A DNA stretch of 64,000 bases from CAVSQX01 sp963730225 (lineage in GTDB: Bacteria > Planctomycetota > Phycisphaerae > Tepidisphaerales > Tepidisphaeraceae): NCBI GenBank assembly GCA_963730225.1, contig CAVSQX010000001.1, positions 124,001 to 188,000 of the forward strand. Direction: 5' to 3'. This document shows positions 17,353-25,563 of this stretch, in pieces. Each line of letters starts with the position of its first letter. Position 1 is the stretch's first letter. Under the pieces are notes generated by a model that was given only the letters and a program-made list of their open reading frames with translations, did not search any database and was not told the DNA's origin. The position numbers and the translations under genes were made by a program.

Positions 17353-18002
17353 ATGAACAATCCACAACCGAAATCGGGAGATGACGATCGGAAGAACGAA
17401 TTGGCGGCGGCCAGCGGCCGAGAGCGCGGACGAGGGGAAGGGAGAGCTGGAGCTGTCGAGCGGAGCAGGAGATTGCGATCCAGGCGCTGGTGGCGGGAAA
17501 GAGTCTGGTGGTTTCGGCGCAGGCGGCAGGGGTGGCGCGGATGACACTGTATCGCTGGCTGAAGCACGATCCGACGTTCACGGCGGCGTACAACACCTGG
17601 CAGCGCGAGATGCTGGAGACGGCCAAGGCGCGATTGGTGGCATTGACGGATGGGGCGGTGACGACGGTGGGGGAGGCGATGAGCAAAGGAGATGCGAAGA
17701 CGGCGCTGGCGGTGCTGAAGTCGTTGGGGTTGATGAAGCCGGTGGAGGTGGGTCCGACGGATTTGGAGGAGGCGGAGTGGAGCATGTTGCAGGAGCCGAC
17801 GAGGAAGGCGAGCCGAATGCGGGATGCGGAGTTTCGAGCGATGGAGGGGAAGCGAGGGGATGGGGGGAATGCCGACTGCCAATTGCCCATTGGCGATTTT
17901 TCCCATGCGTCTGGCTGGCAAAGGCCCCGTACCGGGCGTGCGATTTTAGGTGATATCGAGAACTTGGATGGGATGACCAAGCCATGGATCACACCTCGAT
18001 AA
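17353..18002 (+). pseudogene. HTH protein, copy A (frameshifted)
   Basis: A small protein whose core SAQAAGVARMTLYRWLKHDP is a helix-turn-helix of the homeodomain/terminase-small-subunit-like type, followed by ETAKARLVALTDGAVTTVGE and LKSLGLMKPVEVGP. The likely start at 17353 (MNNPQPKSGDDD) requires two one-base shifts, near 17415 and 17467, before the core frame is reached at about 17470. The C-terminus after about 17865 is translated heptad repeat and unrelated sequence, so the native stop may be lost. It is a clear paralogue of the gene at 19893-20401 and faces it. Function is unknown; DNA binding is inferred. Confidence 0.6.
17868..17902. repeat. heptad-repeat array at the 3' end of HTH copy A
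   Basis: Five 7-bp units (AATGCCG, ACTGCCA, ATTGCCC, ATTGGCG, ATTTTTC). The HTH reading frame runs through it, giving ADCQLPIGDF, which is repeat-encoded and not conserved in copy B. Confidence 0.6.
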
Positions 18003-18016
18003 CGGCGGCTACGAAC

Positions 18017-18608
18017 TTAAAATAAGTTCCCATCGGTACGGACCACCCATGCTGACCGTGAGAATGCATCTTTTGCTGAGCTTCTCGCCTTTTGCGAGCC
18101 TGCTTCGGCGACGGGATCGGTAACCACGATATTGTATTTCTCTGCGGAATAGGCGAAGGCCACTCGGTACTGCGGTTTTCCTTTGAAGGAATGCTCTGCG
18201 GAATACCGCGTTTCCAACATAAACGAGCTGTAGTGAATAGCACTGACGGCTGCAAGGCGGCAATCATGGATTCCTGAACGCGGTCGGTGTGAGTATGCAG
18301 CAATACATTCCTTTTCTCGCACCGCTTCATGATCTCCGCCACTTCGACTGTCCTAACACGTGACCAATTCCCTTTGAGCACCGAACGGTTTTCGGGTTGA
18401 TGCCCGAAATCCGTCCGGAATTGCCCAAAGGTATGCTGAGAACATCGAGGAGCATCGGCTCCGCTCCGGAGACCTGACGCATGCCCCACGTAATGGCCCC
18501 ATCCGATAAACCTGAGACCGGCCGAACCCACGTTCCTTCAGAAGTTATGCCCGCGATGCAGCGATTCTGGTTTTTCCGCGAGTTGGCCAAACAAATGATT
18601 GTCGCCAA
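18017..18608 (-). CDS. dual OB-fold (DuOB-type) domain protein, two frameshifts in sequence
   Basis: The N-terminus MATIICLANSRKNQNRCIAG and WVRPVSGLSDGAI, and the C-terminal block KPQYRVAFAYSAEKYNIVVT (then DP), are the recognisable ends of the dual OB-containing family that often sits beside DUF488 genes. The middle (NWSRVRTVEVAEIMKRC) is in a second frame, and the C-terminal part in a third, with switches at about 18430 and 18240. Rejoined length is about 195 residues. Third gene of the DUF488 operon, 13 bp after the second. Role unknown; a nucleic-acid-binding partner is inferred from the fold. Confidence 0.6.
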
Positions 18609-18621
18609 ATGCCACCCCGGT

Positions 18622-19095
18622 TCATAAATGCCTAATCTCTACGTTCATCCATTTCCGCCGCAAATGCTCGGCGACGAGCCGGCGGTGGCAGTTGTCGGCG
18701 GTCGGTTCGCTGCACAGCAAACAGGATTGGTCGAATTCGCCCCGCCCGTGCCGTTCTTCCGGACGCCGCTGCTCTAGCAAAAGGTTGAACAATCGTTCGT
18801 ACTCGGCCCAATCCATTTCACCTTTCTTTTTAAATCGGTCCAGAATATCGGAGGTGGGGGCGAGGTCCTGGTAATGCAGGTATTCGATCTTAGCGATGAC
18901 GCGAAGAAAATATTCGAGATCTTTTCTCTTCGTGAAACCGGCCAATTGTGACACGTTGTTCAATCGCACGTCGATGAGCCGTTTAACGCCGGCGCTTTGA
19001 AGTTTGCTGAAGAATTCCTCGGCGGTTTTGCCGGCGAATCCGATGGTGAACAAAGTGATTGAGTTGCCGTTGCCTTGAGGAGTCGGCCCGCTCAT
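18622..19095 (-). CDS. DUF488 family protein, second gene of cassette
   Basis: 157 residues. N-terminal LFTIGFAGKTAEEFFSKLQ and RLIDVRLNNVSQLAGF, and the C-terminal motif LLCSEPTADNCHRRLVAEHL are the DUF488 signature (G-(F/H)-(A/S), DVR, CSE....CHR). The conserved Cys/Glu/Cys/His suggests a catalytic or metal-binding centre, but no activity is established for the family. Its ATG overlaps the upstream DUF488 stop by 4 bp. The two copies share only the motif framework, so they are ancient paralogues and probably form a heteromeric unit. Confidence 0.85.
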   Translation of the reverse strand: MSGPTPQGNGNSITLFTIGFAGKTAEEFFSKLQSAGVKRLIDVRLNNVSQLAGFTKRKDLEYFLRVIAKIEYLHYQDLAPTSDILDRFKKKGEMDWAEYERLFNLLLEQRRPEERHGRGEFDQSCLLCSEPTADNCHRRLVAEHLRRKWMNVEIRHL

Positions 19096-19700
19096 GGCGT
19101 GGCTCCCTGCAAGTCGGCTCGATAGGCGATCTCTTTGCCGCGGGCCTGGTAGGCCTGCTCAATTAGCTGCTGCCGGTCGGCGAACAGGTTGCCTTGTTCT
19201 GGCGACATACCCATCAGTTCCATGAGGCGATGTTCAGCCGCGGGATGGGATTCCAACTCACCGTTGGCCAGGATGTGATTGATTTGCGTCTCGTAGGGCC
19301 GCAGATGCCGGCAGACGAGGACGGTGCGGTGGCAATCGAGCGGCTCCTTCTCGGAGCACATCAGTGCGACGACGTGCTGGCGGGCGGTGTGAAGCAATCG
19401 GTCGATGCCTTGCCGAAAAAGCGGGAGCGCGGCGATGAGTTCATACACAGCCTGGCCGTCGATGTAGCAATTCTCCTCGGCCCGACGGGCGCCGAGCTCT
19501 CTACCGAAATGCTCGTAGGCAATGTTTCTTGTTTTTAGAGCCGCGGCGAGCGCGTCTCGATTGAAATGAGGGATTCGGCTGTAGGGATCGGAACGTACGT
19601 CGGCGACGGTGCTAATGCCGTGAGCGGTCAGGAGCGCGATGAAGTGATCCAATTCATGCGTTGAGTGGCCGACCGTGAAGATGGGTTTGAATCGATCCAT
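19092..19700 (-). CDS. DUF488 family protein, first gene of cassette
   Basis: 202 residues: FTVGHSTHELDHFIALL, VADVRSDPYSRIPHF and MCSEKEPLDCHRTVLVCRHL give the complete DUF488 motif set. It has a C-terminal extension of about 60 residues (HILANGELESH and a helical tail) missing from the second copy. It is the promoter-proximal gene of a three-gene unit (DUF488, DUF488, dual-OB) on the minus strand. The promoter should lie in 19701-19760. Confidence 0.87.
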   Translation of the reverse strand: MDRFKPIFTVGHSTHELDHFIALLTAHGISTVADVRSDPYSRIPHFNRDALAAALKTRNIAYEHFGRELGARRAEENCYIDGQAVYELIAALPLFRQGIDRLLHTARQHVVALMCSEKEPLDCHRTVLVCRHLRPYETQINHILANGELESHPAAEHRLMELMGMSPEQGNLFADRQQLIEQAYQARGKEIAYRADLQGATP

Positions 19701-19855
19701 GCCGCAAATTCCATTATATCCGCGATGGCACCAGCCAGGGAGTTGGCCGATTGCAACCCGGCTTACCTCGCCGAAGCCCGATCATGGACCGCGTCGGGTT
19801 GCTACGTCGCCTGCCCCAAAATCTCCGCAGCCAAGGACAGCAGCCTCGAACTTCC

Positions 19856-19890
19856 CAATCGGCAATCGGCAATCGGCAATCCTGAATCCC
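19856..19890. repeat. heptad-repeat array at the 3' end of HTH copy B
   Basis: CAATCGG three times, then CAATCCT and GAATCCC, 7-bp period. It ends just before the stop codon of copy B, mirroring the array after copy A. Confidence 0.7.
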
Positions 19891-19892
19891 CC

Positions 19893-20401
19893 TCAATCCC
19901 CCGGCAGCAACCTAATCTCCTCCTCCCACTTCCGGCTCTTCTCCCTCCTTTCCTCCTGTCTCTGTTCCCACGCCACCTCCTCCGCCTCCGCCGGACCCGG
20001 TTTCACAGGCTGCATCAGCCCCAATGATTTCAGCAACGTCATCGCCGTCTTCGCATCCCCTTTGCTCAGCGCCTCGCCGACGGCCGTCACCGCTCCATCC
20101 GTCAGCGCCACCAGCCGGGCCTTGGCCGTCTCCAGCATCTCGCGCGCCATGCGTTATACGCCGCCGTGAAAACCGGATCGCTCTTGAGCCAGCGATACAG
20201 CGTCAGCCTCGTCACCCCCGCGCTTGTCGCCGACGCCACCAGGCTCTTTCCCGCTACCAGTTGCTCGATCGCCACCTGCTGCTGCGGCGACATCGCCAAC
20301 TGCGACTCATCGACCGGCGTCCCCGCCTTCGCCGGCAATGTCTCGGCCGTCCGACTGTCTTTCCGTTCACCCGCGCCGCTGGTTGATGTGAGTTTGCTCA
20401 T
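19893..20401 (-). CDS. HTH protein, copy B (one frameshift in sequence)
   Basis: From the ATG at 20401 (MSKLTSTSGAGERKD) a low-complexity head leads to QQQVAIEQLVAGKSLVASA and the HTH SATSAGVTRLTLYRWLKSDP. The reading changes frame at about 20145-20155 and continues EMLETAKARLVALTDGAVTA to LKSLGLMQPVKPGP and a charged tail, with a stop at 19893. About 165 residues when rejoined. It lacks the repeat-encoded tail of copy A, so it is the better guide to the native protein. Probably a DNA-binding regulator or terminase-small-subunit-like relic. Confidence 0.6.
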
Positions 20402-20493
20402 CTCGACAACCCTAACATATTCCGTACAATATATCACGCGAAAAATCGTGATAATTCATTTACGCAAGTTTGTGATAAAATGGCCTCAAAAAC

Positions 20494-20518
20494 GTATCAT
20501 TTTGTATCAAAACGTATC
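20494..20518 (-). promoter_or_regulatory. three-copy GATAC operator-like repeat upstream of HTH copy B
   Basis: On the minus strand GATAC occurs three times with exact 10-bp spacing, separated by A/T-rich tetramers (TTTT, AAAT). Aligned with the copy A repeat, the frame is the same but the second base of the core changes from T to A in all three units. Confidence 0.55.
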
Positions 20519-20571
20519 ATTTGCCCGGGACGACGAGTCCTTCGCAGGCGAAACCTCCGATAAACCCAATC

Positions 20572-21370
20572 GTGAATCAGGCTGATTTTTCCACCCGTCT
20601 GCCCAATCGACTGCTTTTGCTTTTGTTCATCGGGCTGCTGCTGACCGCAAACGGAATCGGCATGGCCGGCCGGCCGTATGTTGTGGCGGGAGAGATGCTG
20701 ATATTGCCGTGGGCAGTGGGGTTGGCCAGTGTGTACACGGTGCATCTGGTTCTCATTTTTCTGACGGCGAACCTGGTGATGTATGTGTTGCCGGCGGGGT
20801 CGGCGGCGGTGGTTGCCAAGCCGAGCGGGATGCTGGCTTATTTTTATGTCGTGCTGCTGATCGCTCCGCTGCGGAGATCGGTCGGATTTCTGCGGGCGGG
20901 CCGATTCGATTTGAAATCGGCCGGCATCGTGTTGGTGATCATCGCCGTTTCGGCGGGGGCGGTGGTTTTGTGGACGCAGCGGATGCCGCAGAGTGCGGAG
21001 ATTCGGGCGCGGATTTTGCCCGCAAATATTCCGGCGGGCGTCGTGCCGATTTACATGGCCGCGTTTGCGATGGTCAACGCACTGATCGAAGAGATCATCT
21101 GGCGCGGCGTCGGAGATGACCGCACTGGATGCCGCATTCGGCGCGGGGGTTTTCTCTCTCCTGGTCCAGGGATTCCAGTTCGGATTCGCCCATTTCCACG
21201 GCGGATTTCCCAACGGCTGGACCGGAGCGCTGATGGCATCGGCGTTTGGGATAGCGCTGGGGTGGCTCAGGCGCAGGACCGGCGGACTGCTGACGCCGTG
21301 GTGCGCCCACGCCGTGGTGGATTTTACCATCGCCTGCATGGTTTTTTATCATGTGGGTCCGGGAAATTGA
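20572..21370 (+). CDS. CPBP family intramembrane metalloprotease (one frameshift in sequence)
   Basis: About 265 residues with eight or so membrane segments from the GTG at 20572 (VNQADFSTRLPNRLLLLLF). The CPBP (Abi) motifs are present: EEIIWRG, FGFAHFHGG and HAVVDF, which would bind a zinc ion. The first motif and the other two are in different frames, with a one-base shift at about 21110. Family members include Rce1-like CAAX proteases and bacteriocin self-immunity proteins; the substrate is unknown here. A TTG further upstream is also in frame, but it lies next to the HTH operator. Confidence 0.75.
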
Positions 21371-21446
21371 CGGATGTGGTAAGCGGCGTTACAATTGCTC
21401 CGCAGTTTTAAGTTGACCTCGAAAGCTGCAACCCAAAGAGGCCGAT

Positions 21447-22197
21447 TTGGCTGCGATTGTTGTTATTCCCGCCCGGTACGGGTCCACTCGTTTCCCAGCA
21501 AAAATTGTCGCCAGTGAAACGGGCCGGCCGTTGGTTCAGCACGTTGTGGATCAGGTGAAAAAGTGTCGAACGATCCAGGAAGTGATCGTGGCGACGGATG
21601 ATGGGCGCATCGTCGAAGCGCTGCGGCCGTTTGGGACGCGCGCGGTGATGACCAGCGCGGATCATCAGAGCGGGACGGATCGCATCGCGGAGGTGGCGAA
21701 GAATCTGCGGTGTGAAATTGTCGTGAATGTGCAGGGCGATGAGCCGGAGATCGAGCCGGAGATTGTCGATGGATTGGTGAGAAGGCTAGAGACTCAGCGC
21801 CGACGACATGGCGACGGCGGCGACGGAGTTTGCGGCGGGGGCGAATGTGGGCGATCCGAATCTGGTGAAGGTGGTTTTCGATCGAGCGGGGCGGGCGATT
21901 TATTTTTCCAGATCGGTGATTCCGCATCATCGGGAGAAGGATTTTGCGGCCAACGAGCCATATTATTTGCATCTGGGGATTTACGCGTATCGGCGGGAGT
22001 TTTTGCTGGAGTTCGCCGGGTGGGAGCAGACGCCGCTGGAAAAGACCGAGAAGCTGGAGCAATTGCGGGCGTTGGAAAATGGAAGATCGATTTTTGTTTT
22101 GAAGGTGAAGCGGGCCGGGCATGGGATTGATACGGCCGAGCAATATCGTGAATTTGTGACCAGATGGAATCGAATGAGTACCGCGAGGAGCGCATGA
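21447..22197 (+). CDS. kdsB: 3-deoxy-manno-octulosonate cytidylyltransferase (one frameshift in sequence)
   Basis: Activates Kdo as CMP-Kdo for the LPS inner core. IPARYGSTRFPAKIVA is the CTP-binding N-terminus, NVQGDEPEIEPEIVD the metal site and YFSRSVIPHHRE plus HLGIYAYRREFLLEF the Kdo site. The family reading changes frame between about 21787 and 21808 (before DDMATAATEFA). Start is a TTG with an AAAGAGG site 9 bp ahead; no better start is visible. The stop overlaps the pyrG ATG by 4 bp (ATGA), so kdsB and pyrG are translationally coupled, a common pairing. Confidence 0.87.
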
Positions 22198-23942
22198 GCA
22201 GCAACGAAGAATTGTTATCACGGATCGGGCAGAGCGGCGAAGAGACCGAATTTTACACGCCGATGCCGGCGGGGTATCGGCGGGGACATCACAAGTATGT
22301 GATCGTCGTCGGCACGGTCATGAGCGGGCTGGGCAAGGGGATTTTCTCCAGCTCGATGGCCAAGCTGCTTCAGGACAAAGGCCTGAAAGTTGCGCCGATC
22401 AAGATGGAGGGATACTGCAACATCGACAGCGGCACGCTCAATCCGTATCGGCACGGGGAGGTTTTCGTGCTGGATGACGGCATGGAAACGGACATGGATC
22501 TGGGGACGTATGAGCGGCTGCTGGATCTGGATTTGTCGGCGGCGAATTTCACGACCAATGGGCAGATCATGTCGTCGGTGCTGCGGAAGGAGCGGGAGGG
22601 AAGTTATCTGGGAAGGGATGTGCAATACATTCCGCATGTCACCGGCGAGGTGAAGTTGAAATTGCGCGAGCTGGCGGCCAAGAGCAACGCGGATGTGGTG
22701 TTTGTGGAAGTCGGCGGAACGGTGGGGGATTTGGAAAACACGGTTTATCTGGAAGCGTGCCGGCAACTGGCGTACGAGGAAGGGGAGAATTCGGTGGCGT
22801 TTGTGGCGCTGACGTATGTGATGGAGCCGGGGGCGCTGGGGGAGCAGAAATCGAAGGCGGCGCAGCTGGGGATCAAGCGATTGATGGAAGTGGGGATCAT
22901 GCCGCACATCATCGCCTGCCGGGCGACCAATCCGGTGAAGGAGAAGGTGCGTGAGAAGATTTCGATGTACACGAACGTGCCGATGAAGCGGGTCGTTTCG
23001 ATGCACGATGTCGAGAGCATTTACACGGTTCCCGAGACGCTGCGGGAGGCGGGGATGGACCGCGAGGTGCTGACGCTGCTGAAATTGCACGATCGGGTGG
23101 ATCAGCGGGCGGAAGATCAGGCGAGGCTGAATTGGCGGAGGTTCGTGGATCGCATCGGCAAGTCGGACAAAAGCGTGACGCTGGCGGTGACGGGAAAATA
23201 CACGGCGGTGCGCGATGCGTACGCCAGCATCATCAAGGCGGGCGAGCACTGTGGCGTGCATCTGGGCGTGAACGTCAATTTCAAATGGCTCGACACGACG
23301 GCGATCGATCCGGCGAATGTGACCAAGCGGCTGGGGGATGTTGATGGAATCATCGTGCCGGGTGGATTTGGCGTGCGCGGCACGGAAGGGAAAATTCAGT
23401 GCATTCGCTACGCGCGGGAAAATCGCATTCCGTATCTGGGATTGTGCCTGGGATTTCAGATGGCGGTGATTGAATTTGCCCGCAACGTCTGCGGGATCAG
23501 CGACGCTAACAGCACCGAGTTTGACAAGAGCTGCAAGAATGCGGTGATCGACATTCTGCCCGAGCAGAAGATGATCGAAGGGTTGGGCGGCAACATGCGG
23601 CTGGGCGGGAAGGACATCACGCTGAAGCCCGGCACGCTGGCGGCGCGGCTGTTCAACAACGCGGCGACGGTGCGGCTGCGGTTTCGGCATCGGTACGAGG
23701 TCGATCCGAAATACATCGGGGTTCTGGAGCAGCATGGGATGATCTTCAGCGGGAAGCATCCGACGCAGCCGATGATGCAGATTCTGGAGTTGCCGCAGAG
23801 CATGCATCCGTTTTTTGTGGGGACGCAGGCGCATCCGGAGTTGACCAGCCGGCCGCTGCGGCCGCAGCCGATGTTCATGGGGTTGGTGCAGGCGGCGATG
23901 GAGTTTGCGGCCAATCGGGAGCGGAAGGTGCAGAGGGTTTAG
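22194..23942 (+). CDS. pyrG: CTP synthase (divergent form)
   Basis: UTP to CTP using glutamine. The synthetase domain has VVGTVMSGLGKGIFSSSMAK in place of the usual GGVVSSLGKG loop, GYCNIDSGTLNPYRHGEVFV and VEVGGTVGDLENTVYLEA. The glutamine amidotransferase domain has GVRGTEGKI, the nucleophile elbow GLCLGFQMAVIEFARN and a C-terminal QAHPELTSRPLRPQP holding His and Glu. 582 residues, about 35 longer than E. coli, with a 30-residue N-terminal extension. The start is taken at the ATGA overlap with kdsB. Key catalytic residues are kept, but the ATP/UTP-site wording differs from the standard type. Confidence 0.93.
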   Translation: MSSNEELLSRIGQSGEETEFYTPMPAGYRRGHHKYVIVVGTVMSGLGKGIFSSSMAKLLQDKGLKVAPIKMEGYCNIDSGTLNPYRHGEVFVLDDGMETDMDLGTYERLLDLDLSAANFTTNGQIMSSVLRKEREGSYLGRDVQYIPHVTGEVKLKLRELAAKSNADVVFVEVGGTVGDLENTVYLEACRQLAYEEGENSVAFVALTYVMEPGALGEQKSKAAQLGIKRLMEVGIMPHIIACRATNPVKEKVREKISMYTNVPMKRVVSMHDVESIYTVPETLREAGMDREVLTLLKLHDRVDQRAEDQARLNWRRFVDRIGKSDKSVTLAVTGKYTAVRDAYASIIKAGEHCGVHLGVNVNFKWLDTTAIDPANVTKRLGDVDGIIVPGGFGVRGTEGKIQCIRYARENRIPYLGLCLGFQMAVIEFARNVCGISDANSTEFDKSCKNAVIDILPEQKMIEGLGGNMRLGGKDITLKPGTLAARLFNNAATVRLRFRHRYEVDPKYIGVLEQHGMIFSGKHPTQPMMQILELPQSMHPFFVGTQAHPELTSRPLRPQPMFMGLVQAAMEFAANRERKVQRV

Positions 23943-23958
23943 GGTTTTTATGCACGAT

Positions 23959-23986
23959 CCGGGTCTTCGGGGTACCTCAGACCCGG
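23959..23986. repeat. CCGGGTCT hairpin repeat, copy 1
   Basis: Inverted arms CCGGGTCT and AGACCCGG around a 12-nt centre that includes GGGGTACCTC. A near-identical copy lies at 32602-32629, so this is a dispersed element. Its position after pyrG fits a role in 3'-end formation. Confidence 0.65.
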
Positions 23987-24026
23987 CGTCTTGAATCGGG
24001 TGGGGGATTTTTTTCGCGTCGGCTGA

Positions 24027-24748
24027 ATGAAATTCGCGCTTCGCACTTCGCATTGCTTCAAGTTCGGATATCGCGGCGCTGGCAGGGCGGGCGAAGGAGT
24101 TTGGGTATGACGGATTGGACGTTCCGGCGGGGATCGATCGGAAAGATCTGGGAATCGAAATCGCCTGCTTGAGTTGTGCGGTGCAGTGGTCGGCCCGTAC
24201 TGGGGCGCAGGCGATGATCGAAGTGCGAAAGTGCATCGATGCGGCGGTGGAAATCGGGTGTCCGATGGTGAAGATTTCTGCGCCGACGATCGAAGGCGGC
24301 AGCGTGGCGGATGCGGCGATCGGTTTGAGCGATTGGCTAGGAGCGCTGGCCGAGCGAGCGACGGCGGTGCGGATCGTGCTGCGAAACGCCGGTTCGTTTC
24401 GCACGGCAGCGGCGATGTGGAAAATTCTGGATCGGCTGGGGAACATCGTCGGCTGCTGTTTGGATGTCGATAGCGCGGCGGCGGCGGGGGAATCGTCGGC
24501 GGTGGCGGTGCCGGTGCTGAATTCGAGAATTCATCTGGTGCAGGTGGGGCGGATGGATGCGGCCGAGCGGGTGGTCAAACGGCTGCGCGGAATTGGATAC
24601 GGGGGTTACATTCTCATTGCTGGCGGAAGCGAGCGAGGCGGTGTTGCGAGAGTCGATCATTGCGATGTGGGGATGGGCGCAGCGGCTGGAGGTTTCAGAT
24701 GCGGAGGCGGCGGCGGGAGTGGGGCGAAAAAAAACACCCGCTTCATAG
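24027..24748 (+). pseudogene. sugar-phosphate isomerase/epimerase-like protein, broken by a 7-bp duplication and a later frameshift
   Basis: TIM-barrel xylose-isomerase-like protein: YDGLDVPAGIDRKDLGIEI, GCPMVKISAPTIEGG, VRIVLRNAGS, CLDVDSAA and, in the last frame, LLAEASEAVL. The ATG at 24027 reads MKFAL, then the heptamer CTTCGCA is present twice (24039-24045 and 24046-24052). Removing one copy restores MKFALRIASSSDIAALAGRA in frame with the body. A second shift at about 24605-24620 moves the C-terminus to another frame, ending at 24748 inside the terminator. Function is not known beyond the fold. Confidence 0.65.
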
Positions 24749-24759
24749 GCGGGTGTTTT
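24727..24759. terminator. bidirectional intrinsic terminator between isomerase and csp
   Basis: 11-bp stem AAAACACCCGC / GCGGGTGTTTT with loop TTCATAG, flanked by an A-run (24727-24734) on one side and T residues on the other. It serves the convergent genes on both strands. Confidence 0.85.
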
Positions 24760-24782
24760 GCTCGTCGGGTTCAAGCGGATGA

Positions 24783-25007
24783 TTAGTGGGCCGGCACCTG
24801 GGCCGACACGCGCTTGACCTTGGTCGCCTTCAATCCTTTGGGGCTGTCTTCGGCTTCATACTCGACGGTTTCTCCATCCTCAAGAGTGTGGAAGCCTTCG
24901 CCTTCGATCACCGAATGGTGAACGAAGATGTCCTTGGCTCCCTGCTCGGAGGAAATGAACCCAAACCCCTTTTGGTCATTGAACCACTTGACCTTACCGG
25001 TGGCCAT
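24783..25007 (-). CDS. cold-shock domain protein
   Basis: 74-residue single OB-fold protein of the CspA family. RNP1 reads KGFGFIS and RNP2 DIFVHHS, preceded by ATGKVKWFNDQ. The tail is GLKATKVKRV plus seven residues. Acts as an RNA chaperone; the name alone does not imply cold induction. The ATG at 25007 is preceded by an AGGAGTGG site at about 25015-25022. Strong terminator downstream, long leader possible upstream. Confidence 0.93.
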   Translation of the reverse strand: MATGKVKWFNDQKGFGFISSEQGAKDIFVHHSVIEGEGFHTLEDGETVEYEAEDSPKGLKATKVKRVSAQVPAH

Positions 25008-25022
25008 GTCAGCCACTCCTTT

Positions 25023-25563
25023 CCAGACGTGAGAGGCGGCCAACGACGCCGCCAAACAAATGAATTGGCACCTTCGATTCGGCCGGGCCCTTGCCGGTCG
25101 GAATGCGTCCCTGTGCCGGGGGAACGGAATTGTTAAGAAAAAGATACCGCGCCAGCCGCTTGAAACAAAAAAAAGCCAAGCTTGTGCCAAGCGCGGAAAC
25201 GATGGCTTGTTACTGGGTTATCCACAGCGGGAAGGCTGGCCCGTTAACGCTCTGAGCGTTAACCTGTCGGAGTCGACGGTGGGGACGGGGCGGTCGAGGC
25301 CGATTTTGCCCCGGTGCATGGCAGCGACGGCATCGATTCGCAAAGACTGACGAAAGAGAGACTTGGAGCTTAGCGGTTAATGAACTTAGCGATTTTTATT
25401 CGGTAAATTCGGGTTCCGCGTGACGGTTCGGCGAAAAAAGCCCTGATTCCTGCGGGGAAGCTTGCTGCTGAGCGGTAGGTTCATCCACAAGTTATCCACA
25501 TCCGATGGCCTTGATTTCCCAAGTGGTGCGGCGAGACTACGGCGGCCTTGCGGTCGATGCGGC
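25023..25563. other. gene-free region with DnaA-box-like sites; candidate replication origin
   Basis: No supported gene in about 540 bp between the divergent csp and lptB genes. It contains two perfect TTATCCACA 9-mers (25218-25226 and 25492-25500), a one-mismatch copy TCATCCACA at 25481-25489, a palindrome at 25243-25263, and an A/T-rich stretch around 25370-25410 (CTTAGCGGTT, CTTAGCGATT). Genes to the right run almost only on the plus strand. The csp promoter and leader must also lie here. The origin assignment is inference. Confidence 0.45.
25243..25263. promoter_or_regulatory. perfect 10-bp-arm palindrome
   Basis: GTTAACGCTC and GAGCGTTAAC around a single T. It is the most symmetric site of the region and lies 17 bp from the first DnaA-box-like 9-mer. 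Size and symmetry suit a dimeric DNA-binding protein. Confidence 0.5.

Noticed and set aside
17490..18002. HTH copy A as evidence for a prophage terminase small subunit
   Set aside because: No large terminase, portal or capsid genes nearby, and a second inverted copy exists; phage origin remains possible but is not supported.
22218..24446. Long 742-codon open frame antisense to pyrG and the isomerase
   Set aside because: His/Arg/Pro-rich shadow of a strongly biased GC-rich gene; no domains and no start context.
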